64,000 bases of DNA from Nitrospirillum sp034427435 (GTDB taxonomy: Bacteria > Pseudomonadota > Alphaproteobacteria > Azospirillales > Azospirillaceae), in assembly GCF_034427435.1 (NCBI RefSeq), contig NZ_JAXQNP010000004.1, positions 1,239,957-1,303,956 of the forward strand. Direction: 5' to 3'. The notes under the pieces are model-generated. The model searched no databases and was not told the origin of the DNA. It worked only from the letters and a program-made list of their open reading frames with translations. The first letter of the stretch is position 1; each line of letters opens with the position of its first letter. The position numbers and the translations under genes are program-made. This document shows positions 26,463 to 38,200 of this stretch, piece by piece.

Positions 26463-29400
26463 ATGCGCCGCCAGTGCCAGAACATGCGCCGCCAGGCTGT
26501 CCATCAGCGCGCGGGCATTCCGTTCCCCCACTGTCCGGCCGCAATATTCCAGCCGCAGCCCCAGGGTGGCGCGGGGAACCACCACCAGGGCCAGGGGATA
26601 GCTGAGGCGGCCGCGGTTGCTGACGTCGCTGAAACTCATGTCTCCCCGCACCTCATGACGCAAAGCCTCGTCCACCGGATAGTTCTCGAACACCAGCGTG
26701 CTGTCGAAGGGGGCGTTTGCCGGGTCGTTCCACGACTGCAGGTGGGGCGGCGGCGCGTGCTCGAATTGGCGCAGGCGCAGGTTCTGCTCGAACAGCCGGC
26801 GTAGGGCGGTGCCCTTGTCCTCCCCAGCCGCCAGGGTGTGGACCACGGGCAAGGTGCCCGCCAGCAGGCCCATGACGCTGTCGATGTCGGGCATGTCCAG
26901 GCCGCGGCCCGACATGGTGGCGCCGAAGGCCACCGTGGTTCGGCCTGTCACCTGGGACAGCACCCGCAACCAGCCCGCCTGCACCAAGGTGTTCGGTGTC
27001 ACCCGCTCCCGCGCCGCCACGGTGTTCAGCCGGTGTACGGCGTCCTCATCCAGCACGTGTTCCACGGCGCCATCGGCTTCCGCTTCGGTTGGAGGTGCCA
27101 GATGGTCGCGGACACGGGTGGGTTCGGGCAGGTTAGCGAGCTCCGCCCGCCAGATAAAGTCAGCGGCACCGCCGTCCTGCCGCTGTTTCCAGGCAACCAG
27201 GTCGTGCAACCTGCCAGCGGGCGGTGGCGGCGTTTCGCCGTCATAAAGGCGCAGGATGTCGCCCAGCAGCCGCGACATGCTCCATCCGTCCAAGAGGGCA
27301 TGGTGCCAGGTCCAAAGGAAGCGGTACTGCCGGTCACCCGTCCGCGCCAGGGTCAGGCGCATCAGTGGCGCCCGGTCCAGCACGAAGCCGCGGCGCCATT
27401 CGGCGTCCCGGTGCCTGTTCCAGGCGGTGTCGACATCGGCCTCACCCCGCCAGTCCGGATATTGTACGTCCAGCTCCACGGCCCGACGCACAAGCAGCAC
27501 CGGATCGTCGCAATCGCCGCGTGGCCAGGCGAAGCTGGCCCGCAGGATGTCACAGCGCCTGGCCATGGCTTCCCACGCGGCCACCATGCGCGTGGGGTCC
27601 AGGCCATCGATCAAGGCCCAGACCTGGACGGCGTAAGCGTCACTATCGGGATGCAGACGATGGTGCCGCGCCATTCCGGCCTGCAGCGGGGTGGCGGGCA
27701 GGATGTCGGCGATGTCGGGCGCCGGCACGGGCAGGGTATCCAACTGCGCCTGGCTCAGCTCCACCAGGGGGAAGTCCGACGGTGTCGCCTGGCCCGGAAT
27801 CGTGGCGAGGCAATGCTGGACGACGCCGGTCAGCGCGGCCTCATAGGCGGCCAGGAAGGCGGCGGCCGTGTCCTCGCGGAACAGGGCGGTGCTATAGCGC
27901 AGGTGCAGGGCCAGCACACCGTCCAGCACCTGCCCGTCCAGTGACATCAGGGCGCCGAGGGAGGAGTCGGGGTCCGTGCCGACGCCACAATCCTCCAGCG
28001 CCGCCCGCCAGGGGCCGTCGCGCAGCGCGCCGTCGAACTGGCCCAGATAGTTGAAGGACAGCGACACTGGGGCCGCCAGCGCGTCGCGTGTCGCCGCGTC
28101 CGGGGCCAGATGGCGCAGGAGGCCGAAGCCGATGCCGCCCTCCGGCACGGCGCGCAGGGTCTCTTTCACTCGGCGGATGGTGGCGTCCCAGTCTCCGGCG
28201 GTCTCCAGGCGCACGGGGTAGACGCTGGTGAACCATCCCACCGTGCGCTCCAGATCCAACTCGGGAAACAACGGTTCGCGCCCATGCCCCTCCAGGTGGA
28301 CGGTGATGGCGGGGCGTTTCCAGGTGTGGCGCACGGCCTCCGCCAAGGCGGCCAGCAGCAGCACGTCGATGCGGGTGCGATAGGCGGCGGGCGCGGTGGT
28401 CAGCAGGGCCTGGGTGGCGGCGGTGTCCAACCGCAGGGTGCGCGTGACGGCGTGGCGCCGGGTGTTGGGGCCGCCCGGCCGGTCGACCGGCAGGGGGGCC
28501 GTATCCAGGGCCGCCCGCCAGCGGGGCAATTGCGCCTGAATGGCCGGCGTCCGGGCCAGGTCGGCCAGCCGCCGGGCCCATAGCGCATAGGGGGCGGTGC
28601 GGGCGGGCAGGGCGCGGTCCTGGCAGGGGCCGGTGTTCAGGGCGCGCAAATCGTCCAGCAGCACCCGCCAGGACACGCCGTCCACCACCAGATGGTGGGC
28701 GACCAGGAACAGACGCTGGCCACCGTCGGGCTGTCGGATCAGGCGGGCGCGCATCAGCGGCCCGTGCGCCAGATCCAGGCCATCCTGGGCCTCATCGCAC
28801 AGCCGGGTGATGTCAGCCGCCGTCTGGGCCGCTGTCTCATCCAGTGGGATGTCAGCCTCGGCTGCATGGTTTTGCCACCATGCGCCGTCCGCATCCTGAG
28901 TGAAGCGCAGGCGCAGCGCGTCGTGATGGCGGCCCAGCAGGGCCAGGGCGCCGGCCAGCGCCTTCGCGTCCAGCGGCCGGTCGCTGGCCAGCAGGACCGA
29001 CTGGTTCCAGCGCTGGCGCCGGGGGATGGGCTGACTAAAGAACCAGGACTGGATGGGGGTGAGGGGGGACGGGCCGTCCGGTACCGGCAACTCCGGGGCG
29101 GCACTTCCCGTCTCCACCACCACGGGGGCCAAGGCGGCGATGGTCTGCCGGTCGAACAACTGCTTGGGTGTGAAGCGCAGTCCTTGCGCCCGGGCGCGGG
29201 CCACGATCTGCAAGGCCAGGATGGAATCGCCGCCGATCTCGAAGAAGTTATCGGTGACACCCACGCTCGCCTGGCCCAGCGTCTCCGCCCACAGCCGGGC
29301 CAGTATGGCCTCGCGCGCGTCGCGGGGGGCGACTTGGCCGTCCGCCTCCCATCGGGGGGCGGGCAGGGCGGTGCGATCCAACTTGCCCGCAGGGGTCACC

Positions 29401-32335
29401 GGCAGGGCGGGAACCAGCATCAGGCGCGCCGGCACCATATGGGCGGGCAGCACTTCAGCCAGCCGGGTGGCGAGCGACGCCACCTCCACCGTGGCCCCAG
29501 CGACCGGCACCACATAGCCCACCAGGCGGGTGGCGCCGCCCGTTTCATCCGCCACCACCACGGCCTGGTGCACGCCCGCCTGCGCCATGAGTTGCGCCTC
29601 GATCTCTCCCGGCTCCACGCGAAAGCCCCGTATCTTCACCTGGGTGTCGCGCCGGCCCAGATATTCCACCGTACCGTCCTCGCGCCAGCGGGCCAGGTCG
29701 CCGGTGCGGTACAGCCGGGCGCCGGTGTCCCCAAAGGGATCGGGGATGAAGCGATCGGCCGTGGCCGCCGGCTGGCCGACATAGCCCCGGGCCAGGCCGC
29801 TGCCGCCGATCCACAGTTCCCCCGGCACGCCGAGGGGCACGGGGCGCAGGTCGCCATCCAGGATGTGGGCGCTGCGGTCGCCGACCGGCCGGCCGATGGG
29901 GACATAGGGCGTGTCCGGCAGGGTGGTGCCATCGCCCTTCCACACCAGCGGGGTCACCACCGTTTCCGTGGGGCCATAGCCGTTGATGGCCCGGCGGGGG
30001 CGCAGGCTGGCAAACAGACGCTCCAGCCCCGCGCGCGGCATGGCCTCCCCCCGAAGGAATAGAGGTGGACGGGCGGCGGATCGCCCTGGGTCTCCGCCCA
30101 GGCTGCCAACTGCTGCAGATACTTGGGCGGGAAGCCGGCGTGGGTCACGCCATGGCGGCGGATGGCCTCATAGGTCTGTTCCGCCGTCCACAGGCTGTCG
30201 TCACGCAATACCAGGCTGCCGCCCTGGGTCAGGGCGGTCATCCAGCGCTCCTGCGCGCCATCGAAGGTGAAGGACAGGAAATGCAGCTCGCGGCTGCCCG
30301 CCGTCATGTCATAGAGGGCGGCGGTGGCCACACAGTGCATGGCCAGCGCCCCATGCTCCACCGCCACCCCCTTGGGTACGCCAGTCGAGCCGGAGGTGTG
30401 GATGATGTAGGCCAGGCTGCGGGGATGGGGCGTCACGTCCAGATCGCCATCATCCAGCCCCGCCGTGCCGTCGCCGGGGCCGGCCAGCGTGGGCAGGTCG
30501 TCCAGAGGGGCGCCCACCATCAGCGACAGGCCGGCGCCGGCGCGGATGGCGCGCAACCGTTCCAGCGGATAATCCGGGTCCAGCGGCACGAAGGCGGCGC
30601 CCGACTTCATCACCGCCAACAGGGTGACGATCAGGTCCGGCGTGCGGTTGAGGCAGACGCCCACGCGCGCCTCCGGCCCGGCCCCCAGGGTGCGCAGGCG
30701 GCGGGCCAGGCGGTTGGCGCGGCGGTTCAGGGCGCCGAAGGTCAGTGTGCTGTCGTCGAACAGCACGGCGGGCGCGTCCGGCCGGGTGACGGCATGGCGG
30801 GCGATCAGCAGCGGCACGGCCGGCGGTGGCGGCAGGGCCCAGGCCGGGTCGCGATGCCAGGCGGTGATGGCCGCCACCTCGGCGGGGGTGCGGGGATCAA
30901 GGCTGGTGATGGGACGGTCGGGGGCGGCGACGGCTTGCGCCAGCAGCGCCCGCCACCGCTCCACCGTGCGCTGGGCGGACTTGGGGCCCAACAATCCGGT
31001 GCGATAGGCCAGCCGGCCGAGGATGCCGCCGTCCGTCTGCTCCACGCTGCCCAGCGCCAGGTCGAACTTGGCGGTGCGCACCGGCAGGGGAAGGGATTCC
31101 ACCGTCAGTCCGTCCATGCTCAGCGTTCCCAGCGGCGCCGGCGCATGGTCGAACATCACTTGCACCAGGGGGTGGCCCTCCCGCGCGGGCGCCAGGGTGG
31201 CGATGTCCTCCAGCGGCAAATCCTGATGGTCCAGCGCCGCCGCCACCTCGGTGGCCACCTGGGTCATCAGGGTGGCGAAGCCGGCGCGGTCGTCCAGGCG
31301 CAGGCGCACGGGCAGGGTGTTCACGAAACAGCCGATCAGGCTTTCCGCTTCCCGCTGGCGGCGGCCGGCGGCGGGGATGCCGATGATCAGGTCATCCTGC
31401 CCGGTCAGCCGGGACAGCAGGATGGCGTAGGCCGCCAGCAAGGCCGTGAACAGAGTGTGCCCGCCGTCGCGCGCCAGGCGGCGCAGATCATGGGCCAGGG
31501 CCGGCGGCAGGGCCACGGCGCATTCTGCGCCGGCTTGGGATGTGTCTGTTGCCGTCGTGCGCGGGCTGCCATCCGCCGGTAAGGCCAGGGCAGGGGGCGC
31601 GTCCGCCATTCGGGCGCGCCAATGGTCCCGCTGCCGGTCGGCCTCACCACCCTCCAGCCAGGCCGCCTGCCAGGCAACGGCGTCGGCGTATTGCACGGCT
31701 TGCGCGGCTGCTTGAGGCTCACCCCGCCGCGCCGCTGCGTAGCCTGCCGCCAGGTCCGCCAGAGCCAGCGGCAGGGAGGCGCCATCGGCGGCGATGTGGT
31801 GTAGGGCCACCACCAGCCAATGCTCATCCGCTGCCAGCGTCAGCAACCGGGCGCGCAGCGGCGCCTCGGTCGCCAGGTCGAAGGGCCGGGCCGCGAACTC
31901 TTCCGCCATCGCGCGGGCCGCGGTGTCGGCGTCCGCCCGACCGTCGAGATTGACATGATCCAAGGCCACGGGGCCGGGGGGCAGGACTAGGGGATGGCTG
32001 CCGCCCGCGCCGTCGGGCCGGTAGACGGTGCGCAGGATGGCGTGCCGGCTCGCCAGGCCACCCAGTGCCGTCCGCAGGGCCGCGATGTCCAGCGCGCCGC
32101 GCAGGCGGAAAATGCCGGGCATGGTATAGGCGGCGGATGCGGGGTCCAATTGCGCCTGGGCCCATAGCCGCCGTTGCGCCGGCGACAGCAGGGGGGCCGC
32201 GTCCGGGGCCCGCGGCGGGATGGGCAGGCGGGTGAAGGGCAATCCCCGGGCGGCCAGCGCCTCCAGGAAGCCGCGCCGTTTTTCTGGCGGAAGCTGGGCG
32301 AAGCGCTGGGCGATGTCCAAGGTCGTCTGGGCCAT
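26460..32335 (-). CDS. NRPS, C-A-PCP-E-C (third of the leftward assembly line), one frameshift
   Basis: Corrected length about 1958 residues. Order: C domain (HHIAADG), A domain (HTSGSTGVPKG), PCP (EIGGDSILAL), epimerisation domain (HHLVVDGVSWR, TVGWFTSVYP, FNYLGQFD), and a final C domain (WHHALLDGWS, ILPATPLQAGM) with nothing after it. Hand-read pocket residues (GrsA numbering 235 D, 236 G, 239 E, 278 G, 299 S, 301 G, 322 G, 330 V, 331 T) are not a standard amino-acid code; with the hydroxamate genes nearby an N5-acyl-N5-hydroxyornithine is my best guess. The frame breaks inside the A domain at a run of six C (plus strand 30048-30053). One extra base gives FGGEAMPRAGLERL and an unbroken gene. 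No thioesterase. Confidence 0.85.
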
Positions 32336-32369
32336 GGGGTGGACCGTCCGTGAAATGGGAAGAAGGGGG

Positions 32370-35294
32370 TCAGGCCACAGCCTGCTGGAGGGCGTTCGTA
32401 TCAGCGCCCAGGGCCCGCAGCTGCCCGGCCAGGGCGGCCACGGTGGGGTGGTCGAACACCAGGGCGGGAGTCACCTCCACCCCCAGGCGACGGCGCAGCC
32501 GCGCCACCAGCTTGATGACCAGCAGGGAGTGCAGGCCCAGGTCGAACAGATTGTCCATCCGCCCCACGGCACCGCGTTCCAGCAGCCCCGCCACCAGGCC
32601 GGCCACCATGTCCTCCAGCGGGTCGCTGGTGGCGGTGGCCGCAGCGGCGGGGGTTCCGGCATCGGGTGCGGGCAGGGCGGCGCGGTCCACCTTGCCGTTG
32701 CCCAGGCGGGGAAGGGTGGGCAGCGTCACCACCTGGGCGGGGACGAAGGCGTCGGGCAGGTGCCGCGCCAGCGCGGCGCGCAGGGCAGGGGCATCCATTG
32801 TGCCCACGACGTACAGCACCAGCCGCAGGTCGGCACCCTCGCCCCAGGGGCGCACGGCGGCCTGGCGCACGCCGTCCTGGGCCAGGGCCGCGGCCTCGAT
32901 CTCCGCCGGCTCCACCCGATAGCCCCGCACCTTGACCTGGTCGTCGATCCGGCCGATCAGGCGCAGGGCGCCGTCCGGTCCCAGGCGGCCCAGGTCGCCG
33001 GTGCGGTACAGGCGCTGTCCGGGGGTCAGGGGATCGGCGATGAAGGCCGGATCTTCCGGCCGATCGAGATAGCCGCGGCAGACCTGGGCGCCGCCCACAT
33101 GCACCTCACCCACCGCGCCCAGGGGGGCGGGCCGGCCGGCGGCATCCAGCAGCCGGACCACGGTGCCGGCCAGCACGCGGTCCAGCGGCAGGCCGTCCGG
33201 AAGGGTGTCGTCGCCATCCAGCTTGTGCACCATCACCCCCACCGTCGTTTCGGTGGGGCCGTAGTGGTTGAAGATCCGCACGCCGGCATCCAGCGCCCGC
33301 ACGGCGGACAGCAGGGCCGCCGGTGCCCGCTCCCCGCCCAGCACCAAGGTGCGGGGCAGGCGCGGGGCGGGCGTGTCCAACAGGGCCGCCAGGTGGGACG
33401 GCACGATCTTCAGGCAGTCGATGTCCTGGTCGGCGATGAAGCGGGCGAAGGCCGCCCCGTCCGCCATGGCCGCGTCATCCGCCACCACCAGGCAGCCGCC
33501 GGTGGCGGCCGCGCCGAACAGGGTGGTGTTGCCCAAATCGGCCGCCACGGTGGAGGTCAGGGCGAAGCGCCGGTTGCGGGTCAGGTCCAGCGCCTGGGTG
33601 ATGCCCGCGGCATAGGCCGCCAACTGCGCATGTTCCACCACCACCCCCTTGGGCGTGCCGGTGGAGCCGGAGGTGAAGATGACATAGGCCGCGTCCCGAT
33701 CGCCGGGTGGGGGCAGAGGCACGTCCGGCGCCGGCTGCGCCAGCAGCTGGGCCACGTCCTCCGCCGTCAGCACCCGGAACGGACGGGCCGCCGCCAGCGT
33801 GGCCGCGCGGCGTGCCTCGGGCCAGGCTGGATCGACCGGGACGTAGGTGCCGCCAGCGCGCAGCACCGCCCATAGCGCCAGGACCAGCGGGGCCCCGCGT
33901 GGCAGGGCCAAGGCCACCCGCGTCTCCGCCGTCACGCCGGCGTGGCGCAGGTGGCGGGCCAGATGGTCCACCCGGCGCAGCAGTTCGGCGTAGCTCCACA
34001 CCGCGTCGCCCTCGCAGAGGGCCGGGGCGCTGGGCTGGTGCGTGGCCCAACGCAGCAACAGGTCGACCACGCCGGGTGCCGCGATCGCCGTCGCCCGTTG
34101 ATCCAAGGCCGCGTGCGCCCGGCGGTCGCGGTCGCCCAGCAGGGGCAGGTCGCGCACGGTGCCGTCCAGATGAGGGAGCAACGCCGCTAGGCCGGTGGCA
34201 TACTGGTCCAGCAGGGCCGCCATGGCGCCGTCCCCGTAGAGCGCCGGGTCATAGCGCAACGTGGCCACCGTGGGACGGCCGCCGTCCAGCGTCAGGTCCA
34301 GGGCCAATGCCACGGCGCCCAATGGCCGTTCCAGCGTGGCGGCGGTCCAGACCAGGCCGCCCATCGCCACGGCGGGAAGGGGCTCATGCACGGCGAAGCC
34401 AAGGGAAGGCATATTCGTTACGATTTCAGAACGATATTCCTGCTGTGCCCGGTGTTCCTCCAGCAGCGCCGTCGCGCCCGCCAGGATGTCGGCGAGGGTG
34501 CTGTCGCCCGGCACCGTGACCGCCACGGGCAGCCAATCTTCCAGCAGGCCGACGGTCCCTTGGAAGGCGTCGTAGTCGCGGCGCGGATCGTGCCGCCACC
34601 AAGCCCGGAAGCTTTCCTGCCCCATGACGCGGGCGGCAACCACCCACCAGAGCGCCTGCAGGGCCGCCTCCAGCGCTGTGCCCCGGGCGATGAGCGCCTG
34701 GGTCAGGGGGCCGATGTCGGGCAAGGGGCGCTGGACCTGATGCTGGTCCCGGCCGCTGGCCGTTGTGGCGCCACGATAGGGTAGACGCGGTTCGGGCCCC
34801 GTCTGGCATCGCCAATAGGCGCGCCCATCGGCGGCCTCCGGCGCCTGGGCCAGTTCCTCCCGCCAGGCGACGTAGCGGGTGAAGTCCAGCCGGGGTTTTT
34901 CCTCCGCCCGCCCGGCATAGGCCGCCGCCAGGGTGCGCAGCAGGGGCGCCACGCTGCCCCGGTCGAACACCAAGGGCGACAGCGTCAGGATCAGGCGGCC
35001 GGAATCGCCACCCATGCGCTGGAAGGCGGCCTGCATCGGGGGGCGGTCCGTCGAGGTCCAGGCGGTGGTTGCCCAGGCGATGGGCGCGGCGGCGCGCACC
35101 CGCTGGCCGCCGTCGGTGATTTCCAGGCGCAGGGCCGCATGGGCGGCCACGGCCTGATTCAGGGCTTGGCGCAAGCGCGCCTCATTCACTTGGCCCTGGA
35201 TGTCCAGGGTCAGGCGCCAGGGATGGCCATCCGGTGCGCCCGTGCCCAGCGAGGTCAGGATTTCGGACTGGCGGGGTGTCAGGGCGATGGTCAT
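32370..35294 (-). CDS. NRPS, degenerate C ('interface'-like)-A(Asp)-PCP
   Basis: About 974 residues. Its ATG overlaps the stop of the previous NRPS (TGATG), so the two are coupled. The first about 430 residues have the C-domain fold, but the catalytic HHxxxDG reads LSPLVFDRGS, so it lacks the active histidines. Then an A domain (FTSGSTGTPKG) whose pocket reads D, L, T, K, V, G, H, V, G, the known aspartate code. Last a PCP (DLGLHSLLVIK). A condensation-like domain without catalytic histidines in front of an Asp module is what has been described as an 'interface' domain, which recruits an aspartyl beta-hydroxylase. The next protein begins with a normal C domain. Confidence 0.85.
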   Translation of the reverse strand: MTIALTPRQSEILTSLGTGAPDGHPWRLTLDIQGQVNEARLRQALNQAVAAHAALRLEITDGGQRVRAAAPIAWATTAWTSTDRPPMQAAFQRMGGDSGRLILTLSPLVFDRGSVAPLLRTLAAAYAGRAEEKPRLDFTRYVAWREELAQAPEAADGRAYWRCQTGPEPRLPYRGATTASGRDQHQVQRPLPDIGPLTQALIARGTALEAALQALWWVVAARVMGQESFRAWWRHDPRRDYDAFQGTVGLLEDWLPVAVTVPGDSTLADILAGATALLEEHRAQQEYRSEIVTNMPSLGFAVHEPLPAVAMGGLVWTAATLERPLGAVALALDLTLDGGRPTVATLRYDPALYGDGAMAALLDQYATGLAALLPHLDGTVRDLPLLGDRDRRAHAALDQRATAIAAPGVVDLLLRWATHQPSAPALCEGDAVWSYAELLRRVDHLARHLRHAGVTAETRVALALPRGAPLVLALWAVLRAGGTYVPVDPAWPEARRAATLAAARPFRVLTAEDVAQLLAQPAPDVPLPPPGDRDAAYVIFTSGSTGTPKGVVVEHAQLAAYAAGITQALDLTRNRRFALTSTVAADLGNTTLFGAAATGGCLVVADDAAMADGAAFARFIADQDIDCLKIVPSHLAALLDTPAPRLPRTLVLGGERAPAALLSAVRALDAGVRIFNHYGPTETTVGVMVHKLDGDDTLPDGLPLDRVLAGTVVRLLDAAGRPAPLGAVGEVHVGGAQVCRGYLDRPEDPAFIADPLTPGQRLYRTGDLGRLGPDGALRLIGRIDDQVKVRGYRVEPAEIEAAALAQDGVRQAAVRPWGEGADLRLVLYVVGTMDAPALRAALARHLPDAFVPAQVVTLPTLPRLGNGKVDRAALPAPDAGTPAAAATATSDPLEDMVAGLVAGLLERGAVGRMDNLFDLGLHSLLVIKLVARLRRRLGVEVTPALVFDHPTVAALAGQLRALGADTNALQQAVA

Positions 35295-38200
35295 CACGCC
35301 ACCTCCGCCGTGCCAGGGGCGGCCAGGCTGGCACGGTCCGTCATGGCGCCCATGGCCACGACAATGCGGCGCGGCCCCTCATAGGGATCACGGGCGTGGG
35401 CGGCCAGCATGTTGTCCAGCATCACGACATCGCCATTGCGCCAGTCGAAGCGCACGGCGCAGGCCTCATACGCCTCCCCGATCCGCGCCATGACCGCGTC
35501 GGGGATGGGCGTCCCGTCGCCATAGAGGACATTGCGCGGGAAGCGGTCGAGGCCCACCAGGTCCAGCAGATCCTCGCGCACGTCGGCCTCCAGGCAATGA
35601 GGGTGATGCAATTGCACCTGGTTGAAGAAGCTGCGCTCCCCCGTCAGGGGGTGGCGGATGACGGCCGGCCCCCGGCTACGGGTTTGCGGCGTCTCCGGGT
35701 CCAGCCAGCGGCACTCGATGCCCCCGGCCGCGCAGCGGGCCGTCACCGCGTCGCGGTCCCCGGTCTTGAAGAAATCGCGCCAGCTCACGTCCAGACGGGG
35801 GGTGAAGGTACGCACATACAGCAGGCCTCGGCGTTCCAGATCGGCGACCAGGTCGGCGGGCAGGCGGCGCAGCATCTCGCGTCCATCGACGATGGGGGTG
35901 CAACCGCCCACGGGGGCCACCTGCTCCGCATAGAACCACTGCTTGCGCGGCCAGCGGTCCAGGTGGGCGCTTTCGTTGTGGAACAGGATCATCTGCCGCT
36001 CCGGATAGGGGGTGGAGCGATAGGTGTTGCGTCCCCCTTCCTTCTTGGGCAGGTCGCCATAGCCGCCGAACAGGCCGCCCGGCTCCATGGCTTCGGCGAA
36101 GCCCTCGAAGGCTTGTGGGCCGGGCAGGTCGAAGCCCCGGAACAGGATGCCGGCGTGGCGGGCCAGCAGCCCGTCGATTAGCGGCCGGTTGGCCGCCGCC
36201 CAGGCGCTGGGGTCCAGTCCGCTGGGGTCCAATCCGCCCGCCGCCGGTTCCAGCACCACGGGGAAGGTGGCGCCGGGCGTCAGGAAGGACTGGCGCACAG
36301 CCTCCGCCCCTAGCGGGGTGATGGCGGGGCGCGTGGCTGGGGCGCCAAGGCGGGCCAGCTTGGCGTTCAGGCGCTGGGTGGCGGTGCTCATGATCGATGC
36401 CTCCGGCGGTGCGATGGGCAGGGGCTGGTCCGGCGCGTCCACCGCGTGGCGCAGCAGGGCGATCCAGGCCTGGTGGAAGCGGGCGATGGTGGCGGGGTCG
36501 AACAGGGCGGTGGCGTAGACCCAATCGGCCGCCATGCCGTCCGCTCCGCCAACTCCCTGGGGTTCACACTGGGGTTCCCACTGGGGTTCAAGAAACAGGG
36601 CCAGGTCGAACTTGCTGCGTCGCTCCAGCGCCGGCAGTTGGGTGACGGCCAGGCCGGGCAGCTCGAACCCCCCTTCCGGCACGTTCTGCAGCACGAACAA
36701 GGCCTGGACCAAGGGGTTGCGGCTGCGGTCGCGGGGTACGCCCACCGCCTCCACGATGCGGTCGAAAGGTAGGGCGTCCTGGTCGAAGGCGGACAGGGCG
36801 GTATGCCGGGTCTGGTCCAGCATGTCGGCCGGCGTCATGCCCGGCCGGCGGCGGGACCGCAGGGGCACCACGTTGACGAAAAAGCCGATCAGTTCCTCCA
36901 CCTCCGGCACGGGCCGGCCGGCGGTATCGGTGCCCACCACCAGATCATCGTCGCCCGTCACCTGGTGCAGCAAGGCTTGGAAGCTGGCCAGCAGGGCCAT
37001 GAAGGGCGTGGCGCCCCGTGTCCGCGCCCACTCGCCCAAGCGGACCAGCAGGTCCGGCGGCACGGCGAAGCGTAGGGAGCCGCCCGCCGTCTGCGCCACC
37101 GGCGGCCGGGGCCGGTCGGTGGGCAGACGCAATTGCGTCGGGGCGCCGGCCAGATGGCCGCGCCAGAAGGCAAGGCGGCGGCGCAACCCGTCACCGGACA
37201 GCACGGCTTGCTGCCAGGCGGCATAGTCGGCGTATTGCACCGGCAGGGCGGGCCAGTCCGGTGCCGTTCCGTTCAGTGCCGCGCGGTAGGCGGTGGACAG
37301 GTCGCGGGTCAGCACGCCCACCGACCAGCCATCGGCCACGATATGGTGCATGGCGAAGACCAACTGGTGATGGCCGGGCGCCAGGCGCAGCAGGCGGGCG
37401 CGCAGGGGCGGGCCTTGGGCCAGATCGAAGGGGCGGCCCATATCCCCTTCCCGCAGGGCCAGGGCGCAGGCGTCCCGCTCCGCCGCCGGCAGACCGGACA
37501 GATCCTCCACGGGCAAGGGCAGGGTCAGGGATGCCGCCGGTACGGCCATGGGCACCCCATCCTCATCCGCGTCGTTCTCCGGATAGGCGGTGCGCAGGAT
37601 CTCATGCCGGGCGATGACGGCGTTCAGCGCCGTCTCCAGCGCCTGGGCATTCAGGTCGCCGCGCAGGTCCAGCGTGGCGGCCATGTTGTAGGCGGCGTCG
37701 CCTCCCGTCAGCCGGTCGACCAGCCACAGCCGCTGTTGCGCCGGCGACAGGGGCAGGGGCCCCATGCGCGGCACGGGGCGCAGCGCCGGCAGGGCACCCA
37801 CCCCGTCGGTGGCCGTGCCGGCATCCAGCCGCGCGGCCAGCCGGCGCAAGGTCGGCGCCTCGAACACCGTGCGCAGGGCGAGGCCGTCCCACCCCATGCG
37901 CCGCAGCCGGGCCACCAGCCGGGCGGCCAGCAGGGAATGGCCGCCCGCCGCGAAGAAATCGCTGTCGCGGCTGACGGCCTCGATGGACAGCAGCTCTCGC
38001 CACACATCGGCCAGGCGTCGTTCCGTTTCCGTGGCTGGCGCCTCACCCACCGCCGGGTCCATGCCGGGTTCGGGCAGGGCCGTGCGGTCCAGCTTGCCGT
38101 TGGCGTTCAGCGGCCAGGCGGACATGGGAACCCAGTGCGCCGGCACCATGTAGGGCGGCAGGTGGGCGGCGGCGTGGCGGGCCAGATCGTCGGGGGCGAC

